A stretch of DNA of 64,000 bases from NCBI GenBank assembly GCA_004028745.1, contig RAZP01000055.1, positions 1-64,000 of the forward strand, given 5' to 3'. A program made the translations under genes and the position numbers. The notes below the pieces were generated by a model. The model saw only the letters and a program-made list of their open reading frames with translations. It was not told where the DNA came from and ran no database searches. Numbering within the stretch: position 1 is the stretch's first letter; the number at the start of each line of letters is the position of its first letter. The DNA comes from Prosthecochloris sp. (lineage in GTDB: Bacteria; Bacteroidota; Chlorobiia; Chlorobiales; Chlorobiaceae). Shown here piece after piece: positions 8,772 to 17,821 of the stretch.

Positions 8772-10651
8772 GTTTCCGACCTGCTGTCAACGTCGGAACC
8801 GTAAAGGTTCATCTGCTTGCGGTAATAGGAAAACGCCTGCTCCTGGCGGACAACACCAAGCAGTTTGTCGGATCTGCGGGACAGGACAGGAATAATATCG
8901 TAATCGGTAAGCTCGAAAAGCTTGAGCGCTTCGTCCAGCTTGGACGTGTCATACAGCAGCGGCACATCCTTTTTCACAATATCCTCTGCAATAAGTCCGG
9001 TAAATGGCCCTTCTTTGAGCAGGATACTCATTTCCTCAAGCCTGATAATACCGACAAATTCATCGTCCTCAGTTGTAACGAGAAAATTTGATTCCGGGGT
9101 ATTGTAAAACACATCGACGATTTTTTCAGCTCTGGTGACATCCCGAAACCTGACATAGCTGGTTTTCATTACATCCAGTACACTGATATTCTCCGCTACA
9201 GAAAGAGCAATACCGTAACCGACACGAACTCCTGATTTTTCGAGCACATAGGTTTCCATCGAATAATCATAGGCAATACGGGCGATCAACGCGGCCGTAA
9301 CGGCGGCAAACATGATGGGCAGCACAATTTCATACTCACCTGTTACCTCGAAGAGAATAAGAATCACCGTCAGTGGAGCACGAATTATTCCGGCGGTCAA
9401 TGCACCCATCCCGACCAGTGCATACGCACCCGAAGTTGCAGTAATACCTGGAAACAGGGTATGCACCAGGTTACCGAACATGCCACCAAGCATCGCACCC
9501 ATTTTCATTGCAGGCGCGAACATGCCGCCAGACCCCCCTGAACCAACACTGAAGCCCGCAACAACCGGCTTCAGAAGATAAACCCCAACCATGTTCAGCC
9601 ATGTCTCGGTCCCTCTGACTGCGTTATCGATCACCTCATAGCTATAACCGTAGAGCCCGGGAAGCCACATGCAGATCAGGCCGGTCAACAGGCCGCCTAT
9701 CGCAGGCATTGCCCAGACAGGGATATTGCGTTTTTTTTCAATTTTCTGAAAAGACTCCTCGATCCTGTAGTACACCTTGATAAACATGACAGCAGAAAGA
9801 CCGGCAAGCACACCCAAGGCGAAATAAAACAGGAGCTCGGTATTGGAAACAAGGCTATAATCCGGCACCTGAAAGGTTGGGGAATTGCCAAGGTAGCTTC
9901 TCGAAACAACCGTCCCAATCACCGCGGCTATAACTATCGGGCTAAAGGTTCTGACACTGAAATCGCCAAGGATAACCTCGATGGCAAACATAACTCCTCC
10001 GATTGGAGCATTGAAAACAGACGCGAGGCCGGCTGCGGCACCGCACCCGAGAAGCGTGCGCTTCCTGTCAGGAGAAAACTTAAGCACCTGCGCAACCGAT
10101 GACCCCAGCGCCGCGCCTACCTGTGCGATGGGAGCCTCACGCCCCCCGCCTCCCCCTGTACCGATACTGAGAACGGAAGTAATGGTCCGGTGAAGCCATA
10201 ACCGCCGGGGCAGGGTACCTTCATTCTGCGCAACAGCCTTGATGACACTTGCAAGACCATGACCGGGTCTTGTCTTGACGATGTAAGCATTGTACAGCCC
10301 TACCAGTAAGCCGCCAAAAGCAGGTATCAGGGGCATCAGCAGTCCCCAGTAACCTTCAATTAAAAATGAGGTTCCGAAAACTTCGAGTCCTCCGAAAAAA
10401 AAATGGCTCAAGAGCTTGATGGCATCGTGAAAAATAACCGCAACATAGCCGGTCGTGACACCAACAAAAACCGCAACGAATAGAAAAGGAAGATCCTGAT
10501 TGAGATTGAGCTGGATCAGAATATTGTCAAGTGTCAACTTGAAAAATTTCTGAGAGGTGCCTTTAAAATATCTGCTTCGTCTGAACAGAATGTAAAAGAA
10601 GGCTCGGAAATTTCTGTTCCAGCTGCCTTTTATTTTCGGAGAACCTTTCAT
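8768..10651 (-). CDS. ClC-family chloride channel/antiporter with C-terminal CBS pair
   Basis: A 627-residue membrane protein. The ClC core spans about residues 45-460; GGGREAPIAQVG near residue 170 contains the gating glutamate of the GREGP motif, and GGSGGMFAPAMKMGAMLG is the anion-site GxFxP-like segment. Two CBS domains follow (about 490-615, starting VLDVMKTSYVRF), which bind nucleotides in related proteins. The proline usually seen in the first selectivity motif (GSGIP) is replaced by PGHGLASV. The N-terminus carries about 60 extra residues with basic clusters. It converges on the ABC permease with a 4-base overlap. Whether it is a channel or an H+/Cl- antiporter cannot be decided here. 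Confidence 0.93.
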   Translation of the reverse strand: MKGSPKIKGSWNRNFRAFFYILFRRSRYFKGTSQKFFKLTLDNILIQLNLNQDLPFLFVAVFVGVTTGYVAVIFHDAIKLLSHFFFGGLEVFGTSFLIEGYWGLLMPLIPAFGGLLVGLYNAYIVKTRPGHGLASVIKAVAQNEGTLPRRLWLHRTITSVLSIGTGGGGGREAPIAQVGAALGSSVAQVLKFSPDRKRTLLGCGAAAGLASVFNAPIGGVMFAIEVILGDFSVRTFSPIVIAAVIGTVVSRSYLGNSPTFQVPDYSLVSNTELLFYFALGVLAGLSAVMFIKVYYRIEESFQKIEKKRNIPVWAMPAIGGLLTGLICMWLPGLYGYSYEVIDNAVRGTETWLNMVGVYLLKPVVAGFSVGSGGSGGMFAPAMKMGAMLGGMFGNLVHTLFPGITATSGAYALVGMGALTAGIIRAPLTVILILFEVTGEYEIVLPIMFAAVTAALIARIAYDYSMETYVLEKSGVRVGYGIALSVAENISVLDVMKTSYVRFRDVTRAEKIVDVFYNTPESNFLVTTEDDEFVGIIRLEEMSILLKEGPFTGLIAEDIVKKDVPLLYDTSKLDEALKLFELTDYDIIPVLSRRSDKLLGVVRQEQAFSYYRKQMNLYGSDVDSRSET

Positions 10652-10852
10652 GAATGAGAGCTCAACTCACAGAGTATATTCATACATCCGCCATCCAACA
10701 TATTTTTTATCTTCTCTTCAATTGCTTTCCTAGGAAAAAACCCGACCCATCGCCTGCAGCAGGACATGAATCACAGGGAACCACGAAACGGAATTCACGG
10801 TTCTCATGTTGAAGACCGGTTACAGGCTGAAAAGGAATTGAACAGTTAATCC

Positions 10853-10903
10853 TTACAGGTAAATAACTTACCTGTAAAAAGTCAGTCCGTGGAATGACTT
10901 TTT
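10853..10903. promoter_or_regulatory. Two adjacent perfect hairpins before a small ORF
   Basis: The first hairpin pairs TTACAGGTAA (10853-10862) with TTACCTGTAA (10868-10877) around a 5-base loop. The second pairs AAAAAGTCA (10876-10884) with TGACTTTTT (10895-10903) around 10 bases and ends in a T run. The two stems share two bases, so they are adjacent or mutually exclusive. They lie in the divergent space between the ClC gene and the ORF at 10911. They could be an attenuator for that ORF or a bidirectional terminator. Confidence 0.6.
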
Positions 10904-10910
10904 CATTCCA

Positions 10911-11096
10911 ATGCAAGCAGTAATAAAAATGTCTCTTCTCAGGAATACATTCAGCAGCGTCAGAATATTTTTTGCCGGCATTTGGCTTGTCCTCAGAATC
11001 ATTCTCGAATATTTTGGGATCATAAGCGACGGCAACGACCGCACTACCGGCATCAAAGATCTTCGTGAAGAGTATAAAAAAGCCAATTACAAGTAA
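10911..11096 (+). CDS. Small putative membrane protein, unknown
   Basis: A 61-residue ORF in a gap between divergent and convergent neighbours. It has one hydrophobic stretch (FFAGIWLVLRIILEYFGII) and a charged C-terminus (TGIKDLREEYKKANYK). A second in-frame ATG at 10929 could be the true start; neither has a clear ribosome-binding site. The amphipathic composition looks like a real small protein, and the pair of hairpins just upstream supports expression, but I recognise no family. Confidence 0.45.
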   Translation: MQAVIKMSLLRNTFSSVRIFFAGIWLVLRIILEYFGIISDGNDRTTGIKDLREEYKKANYK

Positions 11097-11153
11097 CTGT
11101 TCAAATGCAAATCTACATTTGCAGCTTTTTCCCTTTTAGCTGTCCAGCTACTA

Positions 11154-11888
11154 TCACTCCTCATCAATAACAACGGTAAGATCGACAACCTTGCCAGGCT
11201 CAGCAAGAGCATTTACAGCCGGTTTCTGATTTATGACCGTATAAGGAACCAGCAGTGAAGAGTATTCATAAGAAACATTACCTGTATTGAACCCGTTCTC
11301 AACGATAATTTCCCTTGCCTGCTTGAGAGACATACCCAGAACGTCCGGCACCGGAATCTTCCGGACTGTCTCGATTACTTCTGCTTTTCCGACAATCACC
11401 GAGACAGACGACCCTGAAGAAATAAAGGTTTTCGGTGCCACAGACTGGCTGAGCACCTTTCCGTCTTCAGCAGGATCATAGACCGACTGAACCTGAACAT
11501 CTCCCAGAGCAATATCAAACCGCTCAAGGACTTGACGCACCTCATCAAGTGATCTGCCGTAAAAATCGGGAACAGAAAATTTCGGCTTTTCCCGTTTGTT
11601 CAGCACAAGGTAAACAGTCCTCCCCGGCTTGACTTCAGATCCCGGAACAGGACGTTGTACTATTACGGTATTTGAGTCAATATCACGTATATAACGGACG
11701 TTATAACTTTTTTTCCCTGAAAGCCCTGCCGACCTTAAAACTCCAAGAGCGTCATCATAATTCATTTTCTGTACATCAGGAACAAGAACGCTTTCTCCTT
11801 GACGGGTATATGATACCATTACAAACTTGTCCATAACAACGTAAGTGACAACCAGTAAAACCAGTCCGACAAGAGCTTTTTTTATCAT
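11154..11888 (-). CDS. PASTA-domain membrane-anchored protein
   Basis: A 244-residue protein with one N-terminal membrane anchor (residues 5-20) and three PASTA domains outside the membrane (about 35-100, 103-172 and 175-244). Each repeat has the family pattern VPDVxGMSLxxA and ends in a PG(K/R)xVxL strand. PASTA domains bind muropeptides or peptidoglycan in kinases and penicillin-binding proteins. Here no kinase or transpeptidase domain is attached, so the protein is probably a cell-wall sensor or scaffold. The polyprenyl synthase gene is 39 bases upstream on the same strand, which links it loosely to wall-lipid supply. Confidence 0.9.
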   Translation of the reverse strand: MIKKALVGLVLLVVTYVVMDKFVMVSYTRQGESVLVPDVQKMNYDDALGVLRSAGLSGKKSYNVRYIRDIDSNTVIVQRPVPGSEVKPGRTVYLVLNKREKPKFSVPDFYGRSLDEVRQVLERFDIALGDVQVQSVYDPAEDGKVLSQSVAPKTFISSGSSVSVIVGKAEVIETVRKIPVPDVLGMSLKQAREIIVENGFNTGNVSYEYSSLLVPYTVINQKPAVNALAEPGKVVDLTVVIDEE

Positions 11889-11927
11889 GACAAATAGAAA
11901 AATCAGGAAATTGATCGCGGAACCTTT

Positions 11928-12902
11928 TTAATTCTGGCGTTTCATAACAAAATCAACAAGCAGGCTGAGAGACCGTTTTGCATCACTATCCTCCATCCCC
12001 TCTATCGCAGCCAGCGACCTGGAAGCAAAACCTTCCGCCACCTCTGCTGCATAGTCCAGGCCGCCTTTTGACCTTACAAATTCTATAACCTCACGGCTTC
12101 TCATACCCCGTTTCTTTGAGCTTTTGAGTATCGACTTTATACTTTTTTGTTCGGAACGATCAGAGTTGCGAAGAGCATAGATGAGAGGAAGCGTTATTTT
12201 CTTGTCCTTTATATCGATTCCCAGCTGTTTGCCGGTTTTTTTCGAGTCACCTGTATAGTCGAGCAGATCGTCACGGATCTGGAATGCCAAGCCGAGATGC
12301 TCTCCGTAATCCTTTAGTGCCTGTATTTTCCCTTCGTCATCGGAAACACTTGCAGCCCCCATCGCACTCGCGGTAGCAAGAAGAGAAGCGGTTTTGTCCG
12401 ATATAACCTTCAAATAATCAGCCTCGGTAATATCGAGACTTCTTGTTTTCTGGATCTGCAGTATTTCCCCTTCGCTCATACGTCGAACAGCATCGGAAAC
12501 CATATGCAGAAACAGGTAATCCTTGTTGTCAAGTGAAAAAAGCAGGCCCTTCGAAAGCATATAATCACCGATAAGTACGGAAATCTTGTTTTTCCACAAG
12601 GCATTGATCGAAGGAAGACCCCTGCGCATTTCAGCGCCGTCAACAACATCGTCGTGAATAAGCGTCGCAGAATGCAGCAGCTCCACCATAATAGCCGCCC
12701 TGTAACTCTTTTCCTGTACACCACCACAAACTTTTGCTCCAAGCATTACAAGCAGAGGACGAATCTGTTTTCCCTGTTGTTTCAGTATATAACGGACTAC
12801 CTTGTCAACAAGGCTGTTCTCCGTCTGCAATGCGGTTTTGTATTTTTGCCGAAAAGTATGCAGCTCTTCGGTTACAGGAAAGGCTACGTCTTTTAAATTC
12901 AC
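11928..12902 (-). CDS. Long-chain polyprenyl diphosphate synthase
   Basis: A trans-prenyltransferase of 324 residues that extends farnesyl or geranyl diphosphate with isopentenyl diphosphate. Both aspartate-rich motifs are intact: DDVVD at residues 84-88 and DDLLD near 210. The small residue pattern before the first motif (LLHSATLIH) matches medium- or long-chain enzymes such as octaprenyl or solanesyl synthases. In a green sulfur bacterium the product could be the side chain of menaquinone or chlorobiumquinone; that is inference. The PASTA gene follows 39 bases downstream. Confidence 0.93.
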   Translation of the reverse strand: MNLKDVAFPVTEELHTFRQKYKTALQTENSLVDKVVRYILKQQGKQIRPLLVMLGAKVCGGVQEKSYRAAIMVELLHSATLIHDDVVDGAEMRRGLPSINALWKNKISVLIGDYMLSKGLLFSLDNKDYLFLHMVSDAVRRMSEGEILQIQKTRSLDITEADYLKVISDKTASLLATASAMGAASVSDDEGKIQALKDYGEHLGLAFQIRDDLLDYTGDSKKTGKQLGIDIKDKKITLPLIYALRNSDRSEQKSIKSILKSSKKRGMRSREVIEFVRSKGGLDYAAEVAEGFASRSLAAIEGMEDSDAKRSLSLLVDFVMKRQN

Positions 12903-13208
12903 AGGCTTTGAATCTTGCAGGCACTTTGTACGAAGGCGCTGAGCGGTTCGCGGCGCACTTAATCAGTTATATGATCTGTTAGTATAACAGTTCTCTCTGA
13001 AATAAAAAGCCGGAAACCGGGTGTAAAATTCCTTATTATGCAAAATACATTCGACCAAACCCCGCAAACACCCGGCTCATAACGGCAATATTCTACATAA
13101 ATTATGATAAAAGCACAAAAACATCGGCCAGCCCTTATCCTCCGCCTCCAGCCCTGATTGCTACAATAACTCTGCCACTCTGTTTTTACCGGAGCATCGG
13201 CATCCGGC
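12903..13208. other. 306-base stretch without a recognisable gene
   Basis: Lies between the polyprenyl synthase start and the broken esterase gene. I see only an imperfect long-range pairing of AGCCGG..GGGTGT with ACACCCGGCT (13008-13078). The frames present have unlikely composition. The promoter of the synthase gene should be in the right part. Confidence 0.4.
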
Positions 13209-13823
13209 TCATCTGATATGCCTGCTGAAAAAATCCCAGATAACCTCAGCACCGTTAATGTCGTTGTTTTTCCTCCCTAAAAGCAGCGGACGGTTCGGCA
13301 CGTCACTTCCCGGAAACGTATGGCCTCCCCCTACAATGCTGTAAAGAATCACCTCACATGTATTGCCCGGCTTTTTCCAGGTTGTTATCCTGACCCTCGA
13401 ATGATCCCTTCTGTCCCGATCGGGCACCCATCGGACAAACCGTGAACTGCATCCGTTGTGTTTCGACCAGAATCGCACGGTTTCGTTCGTTGAAACAACT
13501 TCACCCCGGCGCTTGCCGAAAAAACCAACAGAACCACCATCCCCTCTTCCTCCGCCATGGAGCACGAGCACAACAGGCAACTTTCCTGAAGATTTATGGC
13601 CAGTCGGAAGATGCAGGTAACAGGTTCTTTCCAGCCCATCAAAATACATTTTCCCTAACGTGAGGTCTGCTTTGAACGAACGCGCGGATACAGGCTGTAC
13701 GAAAAAAATACAAAGGATAACAATCCAGATAGCAATTGGCAAAGCGCGTAATGACCTTACCACCGTATTTCTCAATAATCTCCCTTTCTTTTTTCTCATG
13801 ATAAGTACATTAAGGCTTTTCAT
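13209..13823 (-). pseudogene. LpqC/PHB-depolymerase-like esterase with the catalytic middle deleted
   Basis: The reading frame is open for 204 residues, but the protein joins only the two ends of an LpqC-type secreted esterase (about 300-330 residues in the family). The N-terminal part has a signal anchor and then GLERTCYLHLPTG and VVLVLHGGG, the oxyanion region. The sequence then jumps at GRGDGGSVGFFG to the C-terminal part ETVRFWSKHNGC, EVILYSIVGGGHTFPG and AEVIWDFF. The nucleophile elbow GxSxG and the catalytic aspartate region are absent, while the histidine segment remains. The simplest reading is an in-frame deletion of roughly 110-130 codons. It should be inactive as a hydrolase. rpiB lies 38 bases upstream on the same strand. 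Confidence 0.75.
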
Positions 13824-13861
13824 TGTAAAGGTACCCTAAAGGCTTCCAAAGCTTCCGTCAC

Positions 13862-14290
13862 CTATTCAATTTTATCTATCCGAACCTGATGTCTGCCTCC
13901 TTCAAATCTTGATTGCAACCAGGTATCGACAATCGCCATCATTTTTTGCTCACCGACCATTCTTTCACCTATCGAGATCATATTGGCATTATTGTGCTCT
14001 TTTGCCAGCCTGGCGCTGGCTTCGTTCCAGCACAAACCACAGCGAATCCCTTTTACCTTATTGGCGACAATTGCCTCTCCGTTACCACTGCCGCCGAAAA
14101 CAATACCATAATCAGCGTCACCATTTGCCACGCTTTCGGCTGCCGGGCGGATGAAATCCGGATAATCCACGGCTTCCGTACTGTCAGTCCCGAAGTCTTT
14201 GACACAATAGCCTAGTGATTCCAGGCGACTTTTGATTTTTTCTTTATACCGAAATCCCGCATGATCGCTGCCAACAGCAATTGTAATCAA
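13862..14290 (-). CDS. rpiB: Ribose-5-phosphate isomerase B
   Basis: RpiB interconverts ribulose 5-phosphate and ribose 5-phosphate in the pentose phosphate and nucleotide pathways. The 142 residues show SDHAGF at the start and RCGLCWNEASARLAKEHNNANM in the middle (cut: CGLCWNEASARLAKEHNNAN). In the catalytic loop GGSGNGEAIVANK the cysteine of the E. coli type is replaced, and a glutamate (E72) stands in the position used as base by the mycobacterial type. The start is TTG at 14290-14288 with a good GGAG eight bases before it. A repeat (14556-14669) lies upstream. Confidence 0.94.
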   Translation of the reverse strand: MITIAVGSDHAGFRYKEKIKSRLESLGYCVKDFGTDSTEAVDYPDFIRPAAESVANGDADYGIVFGGSGNGEAIVANKVKGIRCGLCWNEASARLAKEHNNANMISIGERMVGEQKMMAIVDTWLQSRFEGGRHQVRIDKIE

Positions 14291-14555
14291 AATTGTCGCT
14301 CCTTTCAGTTCATTTCATACCGTTATAATCCACACACACGGTTCATTTGCCTGTATTTCTCCACACCATGACGAGGGGCACCCCTCAAGCTCTCCTGTAA
14401 AGTCATTGGAAACAGTATGGTAAAACCCCGATTTGAAGTAAAACGTTGTATCTATCGCCCGTTTTGCCCGGTATTGTGAAAACAACGCAGGAAAAACAAT
14501 TTGTTCACGATTGGTATGTTTATTACTATGTTTCGATTCAGTAATATACCTCTAT

Positions 14556-14669
14556 GGGTACATCTATTAACTGTCGTGAGTCCCGGTTTTATCGGGATAC
14601 AAGGCCGGCGGAGTCCCGACAGGTCGGGGTCAACGAAGTAGTCATGGTGCGCAACAATGGAGGTGTCCT
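14556..14669. repeat. GGGCACCTCT repeat, TCCCGAC core type
   Basis: A full but diverged copy. It starts GGGTACATCTATTAACTGTC, carries GAGTCCCGG, ATCGGGATACAAGGCCGG and CCCGACAGGTCGGGGTCAA, and ends GTGCGCAACAATGGAGGTGT. It fills part of the 451-base gap between rpiB and tatC; the remainder (14291-14555) shows no gene. Confidence 0.8.
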
Positions 14670-14741
14670 TATGTTACTTCAACATTACCAGGGCTGACAG
14701 GACTAGTAAAACAGTTCCCGACAAACAAGCTGTATTGCAGA

Positions 14742-15611
14742 ATGAGTAGCGAAACAGAATCTCCCAGACCGAAATCACCCGCGTCACAGCTTATGGATGC
14801 CGAGATCGCGGAAAAAGAGGGGGAAAAACGTGAGCTGGTCGAACATGAAGAGAAAGATGAACTTTCCGGCAGTACGGAAATGAATTTCATCGAACATCTT
14901 GATGAACTCCGTGGACGGCTCATCAAAAGCGGGATAGCGCTGATTGTTATAATGATCTTATGCGCATTCTTCTCGGACATACTTGTCAACCAGCTCCTGA
15001 TCGCACCACTAAAAAACAGCAGTGAAACGATTGTCCTGCAGAACCTGGTGCCCTATGGTCAGATATCGCTTTACTTGCAGGTCATCTTTTTTTCAGGGTT
15101 TGTCCTTGCTTTCCCTTTTCTTGTCTATCAGATCTGGCAATTTGTGCTGCCGGGCCTGCGGGAAAAAGAGAGGGCCGCCACCCGTTTTGTCATCTCGTTC
15201 ATTTCTCTTTCTTTTTTCGCAGGGATCGCTTTCGGCTATTTTATCTTTTTGCCGATCTCACTGAAATTTTTTGCAGGATTCGGAACACCCCTCATTGAAA
15301 ACAATATCGCGGTACAGGATTATATCAGCTTTTTTATTGGCGCACTTCTGACAGCCGGACTTGTTTTTGAACTACCGTTCATTTCATATGTGCTGTCCAA
15401 GATAGGTCTGCTAACTCCCGCCTTCATGCGTTTCTACCGCAAACATGCCATTGTCACTTTGTTAGTTCTTGCCGCCATCGTTACTCCATCCACGGATCTC
15501 GTCACCCAGCTTGTCATTGCCATACCGATGATCCTGCTTTATGAGCTGAGCATAGGAATTTCAGGATACGTTAACAGAAAAAACAATGCACTGGCCAGCC
15601 CTTCACAATGA
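14742..15611 (+). CDS. tatC: Twin-arginine translocase subunit TatC
   Basis: TatC is the receptor of the Tat pathway, which exports folded proteins across the inner membrane. The core begins near residue 49 with NFIEHLDELRGRLI, the conserved family opening, and has six membrane helices. It is preceded by about 48 hydrophilic, glutamate-rich residues not found in E. coli TatC. The tail ends in a short charged segment. No tatA or tatB is adjacent. The gene overlaps the end of coaE by 9 bases in convergent orientation. Confidence 0.95.
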   Translation: MSSETESPRPKSPASQLMDAEIAEKEGEKRELVEHEEKDELSGSTEMNFIEHLDELRGRLIKSGIALIVIMILCAFFSDILVNQLLIAPLKNSSETIVLQNLVPYGQISLYLQVIFFSGFVLAFPFLVYQIWQFVLPGLREKERAATRFVISFISLSFFAGIAFGYFIFLPISLKFFAGFGTPLIENNIAVQDYISFFIGALLTAGLVFELPFISYVLSKIGLLTPAFMRFYRKHAIVTLLVLAAIVTPSTDLVTQLVIAIPMILLYELSIGISGYVNRKNNALASPSQ

Positions 15612-16256
15612 ACCGGCTGCACAGAGTATTTTATGATAAAGCTCACGTGTATTGCTTTCAAGCTCCTTGATCGTGCCGTTGTTCTCTATCACGAAATCCG
15701 CCCTTTTTATGAGCTTTTCCTGGGGCCACTGCGCATCAATGCGACGCACTATTTCTTCACGGCTTCCCACCCCTTTACTCATAGCTCGCTCTATTCTTTT
15801 TTCAAGGTCGGAAGTAACCACCACAACGATATCCAGCCCCTTGTCACCTCCTGATTCCAGTAAAATAGCGGCCTCTTTGACAAGGATCTTTACGCCCTTT
15901 CGTGCAGCACGATCAACAGCATCCTGAAAAGCTCTGAAAACTTTCGGATGAATCAGCTCATTCACCTGTTTACGAACACCGGGATCCTGAAAAACCTTCA
16001 AAGCAATCGAAGGCCTGTCAAGAGCAAGTTTCCCCGATGCGTCCTTGTAATAGACATTTTCGCCGAACATCCGTTTCAGCCCTGCAATGATATCAGGGTC
16101 CTTTGCTTGCAGATCTTTGGCAACCTTGTCAGCTTCAAAAACAGCACACCCCATATCCGCAAGAATCCTGCAAACACTGGTCTTGCCGCTGCCGAGACCA
16201 CCGGTAATACCGACAAGTACCGGAGAATGCGCCGCAGTATCCCTCTTAACGCTCAT
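15603..16256 (-). CDS. coaE: Dephospho-CoA kinase
   Basis: CoaE phosphorylates the ribose 3'-hydroxyl of dephospho-CoA, the last step of coenzyme A synthesis. The 217 residues contain the P-loop GITGGLGSGKTS (17-28), EADKVAKDL, LIHPKVF and the lid region with KEAAILLESGGDKGLD. The N-terminal extension of about 15 residues is slightly longer than usual. It overlaps the upstream lipoprotein gene by 11 bases, so they are probably co-translated, and overlaps tatC convergently. Confidence 0.95.
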   Translation of the reverse strand: MSVKRDTAAHSPVLVGITGGLGSGKTSVCRILADMGCAVFEADKVAKDLQAKDPDIIAGLKRMFGENVYYKDASGKLALDRPSIALKVFQDPGVRKQVNELIHPKVFRAFQDAVDRAARKGVKILVKEAAILLESGGDKGLDIVVVVTSDLEKRIERAMSKGVGSREEIVRRIDAQWPQEKLIKRADFVIENNGTIKELESNTRELYHKILCAAGSL

Positions 16257-16584
16257 TTTGCAGCAGGTTGTTTTTTACTTCGAGCAGTACAGCTTTCCAT
16301 AGTTTTGGCTCCTGACGATATGTATCGACCCTCTCGTTAAAAGCCTGCCAGGATAATGCATGAACCTCAAGCAACGAATCGATGTCCTGAGCCCCCATCA
16401 GGGCAACACTATCCGCCTCGTTGGCAGCCACCCCGGAAAGCACCAGGTAATCAGCGTAAAAAGCAGCAAACCGTTTGTCGGTTTCAGTCAGTTCAGATGG
16501 GTCGTTTTGGCTGCATCCCTGCATAAAAAACATGAGGATCACCGTAACAGCACAGGTAAAAAATATTCTGAATGCTCGAATCAT
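16246..16584 (-). CDS. Small putative lipoprotein (DUF4296-like)
   Basis: A 112-residue protein with a type II signal peptide: a hydrophobic stretch ending MFFMQGC, whose cysteine (about residue 24) would be lipid-modified. The rest is soluble and helical. Its length and layout resemble the DUF4296 lipoproteins of Bacteroidetes and Chlorobi, but the match is by eye and weak. Its stop overlaps the start of coaE by 11 bases. Function unknown. Confidence 0.7.
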   Translation of the reverse strand: MIRAFRIFFTCAVTVILMFFMQGCSQNDPSELTETDKRFAAFYADYLVLSGVAANEADSVALMGAQDIDSLLEVHALSWQAFNERVDTYRQEPKLWKAVLLEVKNNLLQNER

Positions 16585-16601
16585 CTATACTCCTTCTTTA
16601 G

Positions 16602-16805
16602 GGCACCTTTATTTATTCGTAAATATTCATTAGTATTTCCTCTCAAAGGCTTCCCGATTACGATTACGAGCACCGCTTCGCTGAGTACGAGTACGATGTT
16701 CAAACTGTCCGGCTTTTCTCTTTTCTGCTGCTCGGCTATCCAGCTTACCGGCTACCTCGCCAACCAGCCCTTTTAACCCTAACACATAGCATTTAGCACG
16801 TAACT
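16602..16805. repeat. Degenerate repeat block with TTCCCGATTACGATTAC (family 3, copy 1)
   Basis: The block starts with an isolated arm of the GGGCACCTCT repeat (GGGCACCTTTATTTATTCG, 16602-16620). At 16650-16687 it carries CTTCCCGATTACGATTACGA followed by GCACCGCTTCGCTGAG, which recurs with few changes at 31164-31199. Further shared pieces are GCTATCCAGCTTACC and a CAGCC..AACACATAGCATTTAGC stretch near 16767-16805. It is part of the 525-base gap between the lipoprotein gene and sodB. Confidence 0.6.
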
Positions 16806-16807
16806 TT

Positions 16808-16919
16808 GGGGCACCTCTATTAATTTGTTGCGCACCATGACTACGTCGTTATCCCGACCTTTTCGGGACTCCGTCCGCCTTGTACTCAAGGCGCTCACGA
16901 CAATTAATAGAGGTGCCCT
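16808..16919. repeat. GGGCACCTCT repeat, TCCCGAC core type, inverted orientation
   Basis: A complete copy read in the opposite sense to most others. It begins GGGCACCTCTATTAATTTGT and TGCGCACCATGACTACGTCG, has the core ATCCCGACCTTTTCGGGACT and ends CACGACAATTAATAGAGGTG. The inverted ends are nearly perfect. It lies 190 bases upstream of sodB. Confidence 0.85.
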
Positions 16920-17109
16920 TTATACTGCTGCATGCATCACACAGAACAATGATAAATGACAAAAAACCCTTCCAAACTCAAAAGACAAAAAGAGGCGGGA
17001 GGAATTAATTGAAAAAACTGATCCGCATGAGAAACTAAATCTTTATACCGATAGTTTAAAAACCAAATCCCGTTATTCCCGGCACTATTAATTTAAAAAC
17101 TCCAATCTC

Positions 17110-17715
17110 ATGGGATACACACAACCAGCACTTCCTTACGCGGAAAATGCCCTTGAACCTCATATCTCGGCAAATACCATAGGTTTTCACTACGGAAAAC
17201 ACCATGCCACCTACATTAAAAAATACAATGATATGGTAGCTGGCACACCTCACGACGACCTGAATATTGAGGATGTCATCGCAGCGACCGCAAACGATGC
17301 CGAAAAAGCCGGATTGTTCAACAACGGCGCTCAGGCATGGAACCACAGCTTTTACTGGAACAGCCTCTCTCCAAACGGTGGCGGCAAACCGTCAGGTCAG
17401 GTAGCCGAGAAAATCGATACTGATTTCGGTGGTTACGAGAAATTCAAGGAAGAGCTTGCAAATGCAGCGGCAACGCAGTTCGGCAGCGGATGGGCATGGC
17501 TTGTGCTTGACAAAGGGCAGTTAAAAGTCGTGAAAACCGCCAATGCCCAGACACCTCTCACAAACGGCATGTTCCCGATCCTGACGATCGATGTCTGGGA
17601 ACACGCTTACTATCTCGACTACCAGAACCGCAGGCCGGATTACATATCTGCAGTCATTGATGAACTTCTGAACTGGGAATTCGCCTCACAGAACTTCCTC
17701 GACGCACAGGTGTAA
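17110..17715 (+). CDS. sodB: Superoxide dismutase (Fe type)
   Basis: This cytoplasmic enzyme dismutates superoxide, protecting oxygen-sensitive Fe-S proteins. The 201 residues carry the four metal ligands: the histidine in HYGKHHATY, the one in AWNHSFYW, and the aspartate and second histidine in DVWEHAYYLDY. The glutamine in GAQAWNHSFYW, the form of FGSGWAWLV and the general pattern favour iron over manganese, though cambialism cannot be excluded. No signal peptide is present. A strong terminator follows at 17744. Confidence 0.95.
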   Translation: MGYTQPALPYAENALEPHISANTIGFHYGKHHATYIKKYNDMVAGTPHDDLNIEDVIAATANDAEKAGLFNNGAQAWNHSFYWNSLSPNGGGKPSGQVAEKIDTDFGGYEKFKEELANAAATQFGSGWAWLVLDKGQLKVVKTANAQTPLTNGMFPILTIDVWEHAYYLDYQNRRPDYISAVIDELLNWEFASQNFLDAQV

Positions 17716-17743
17716 AGCTGAACCGCTTGTAAATTCCAACAGC

Positions 17744-17776
17744 AAAGGCCCCGAGACCAAAGGGGCCTTTTATTTT
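17744..17776 (+). terminator. Rho-independent terminator of sodB
   Basis: A perfect 9-bp stem (AAAGGCCCC at 17744-17752 with GGGGCCTTT at 17762-17770) around a 9-base loop, followed by TTATTTT. It begins 28 bases after the sodB stop. It is the clearest terminator in the window. Confidence 0.9.
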
Positions 17777-17821
17777 CCACTCAACACCACAGGTTGGAGG
17801 AAAAGATGCTTGTTATTTATA

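Noticed and set aside
12959..13252. Minus-strand frame of 97 codons
   Set aside because: Low-complexity, cysteine- and arginine-rich composition, no ribosome-binding site and overlap with the broken esterase.
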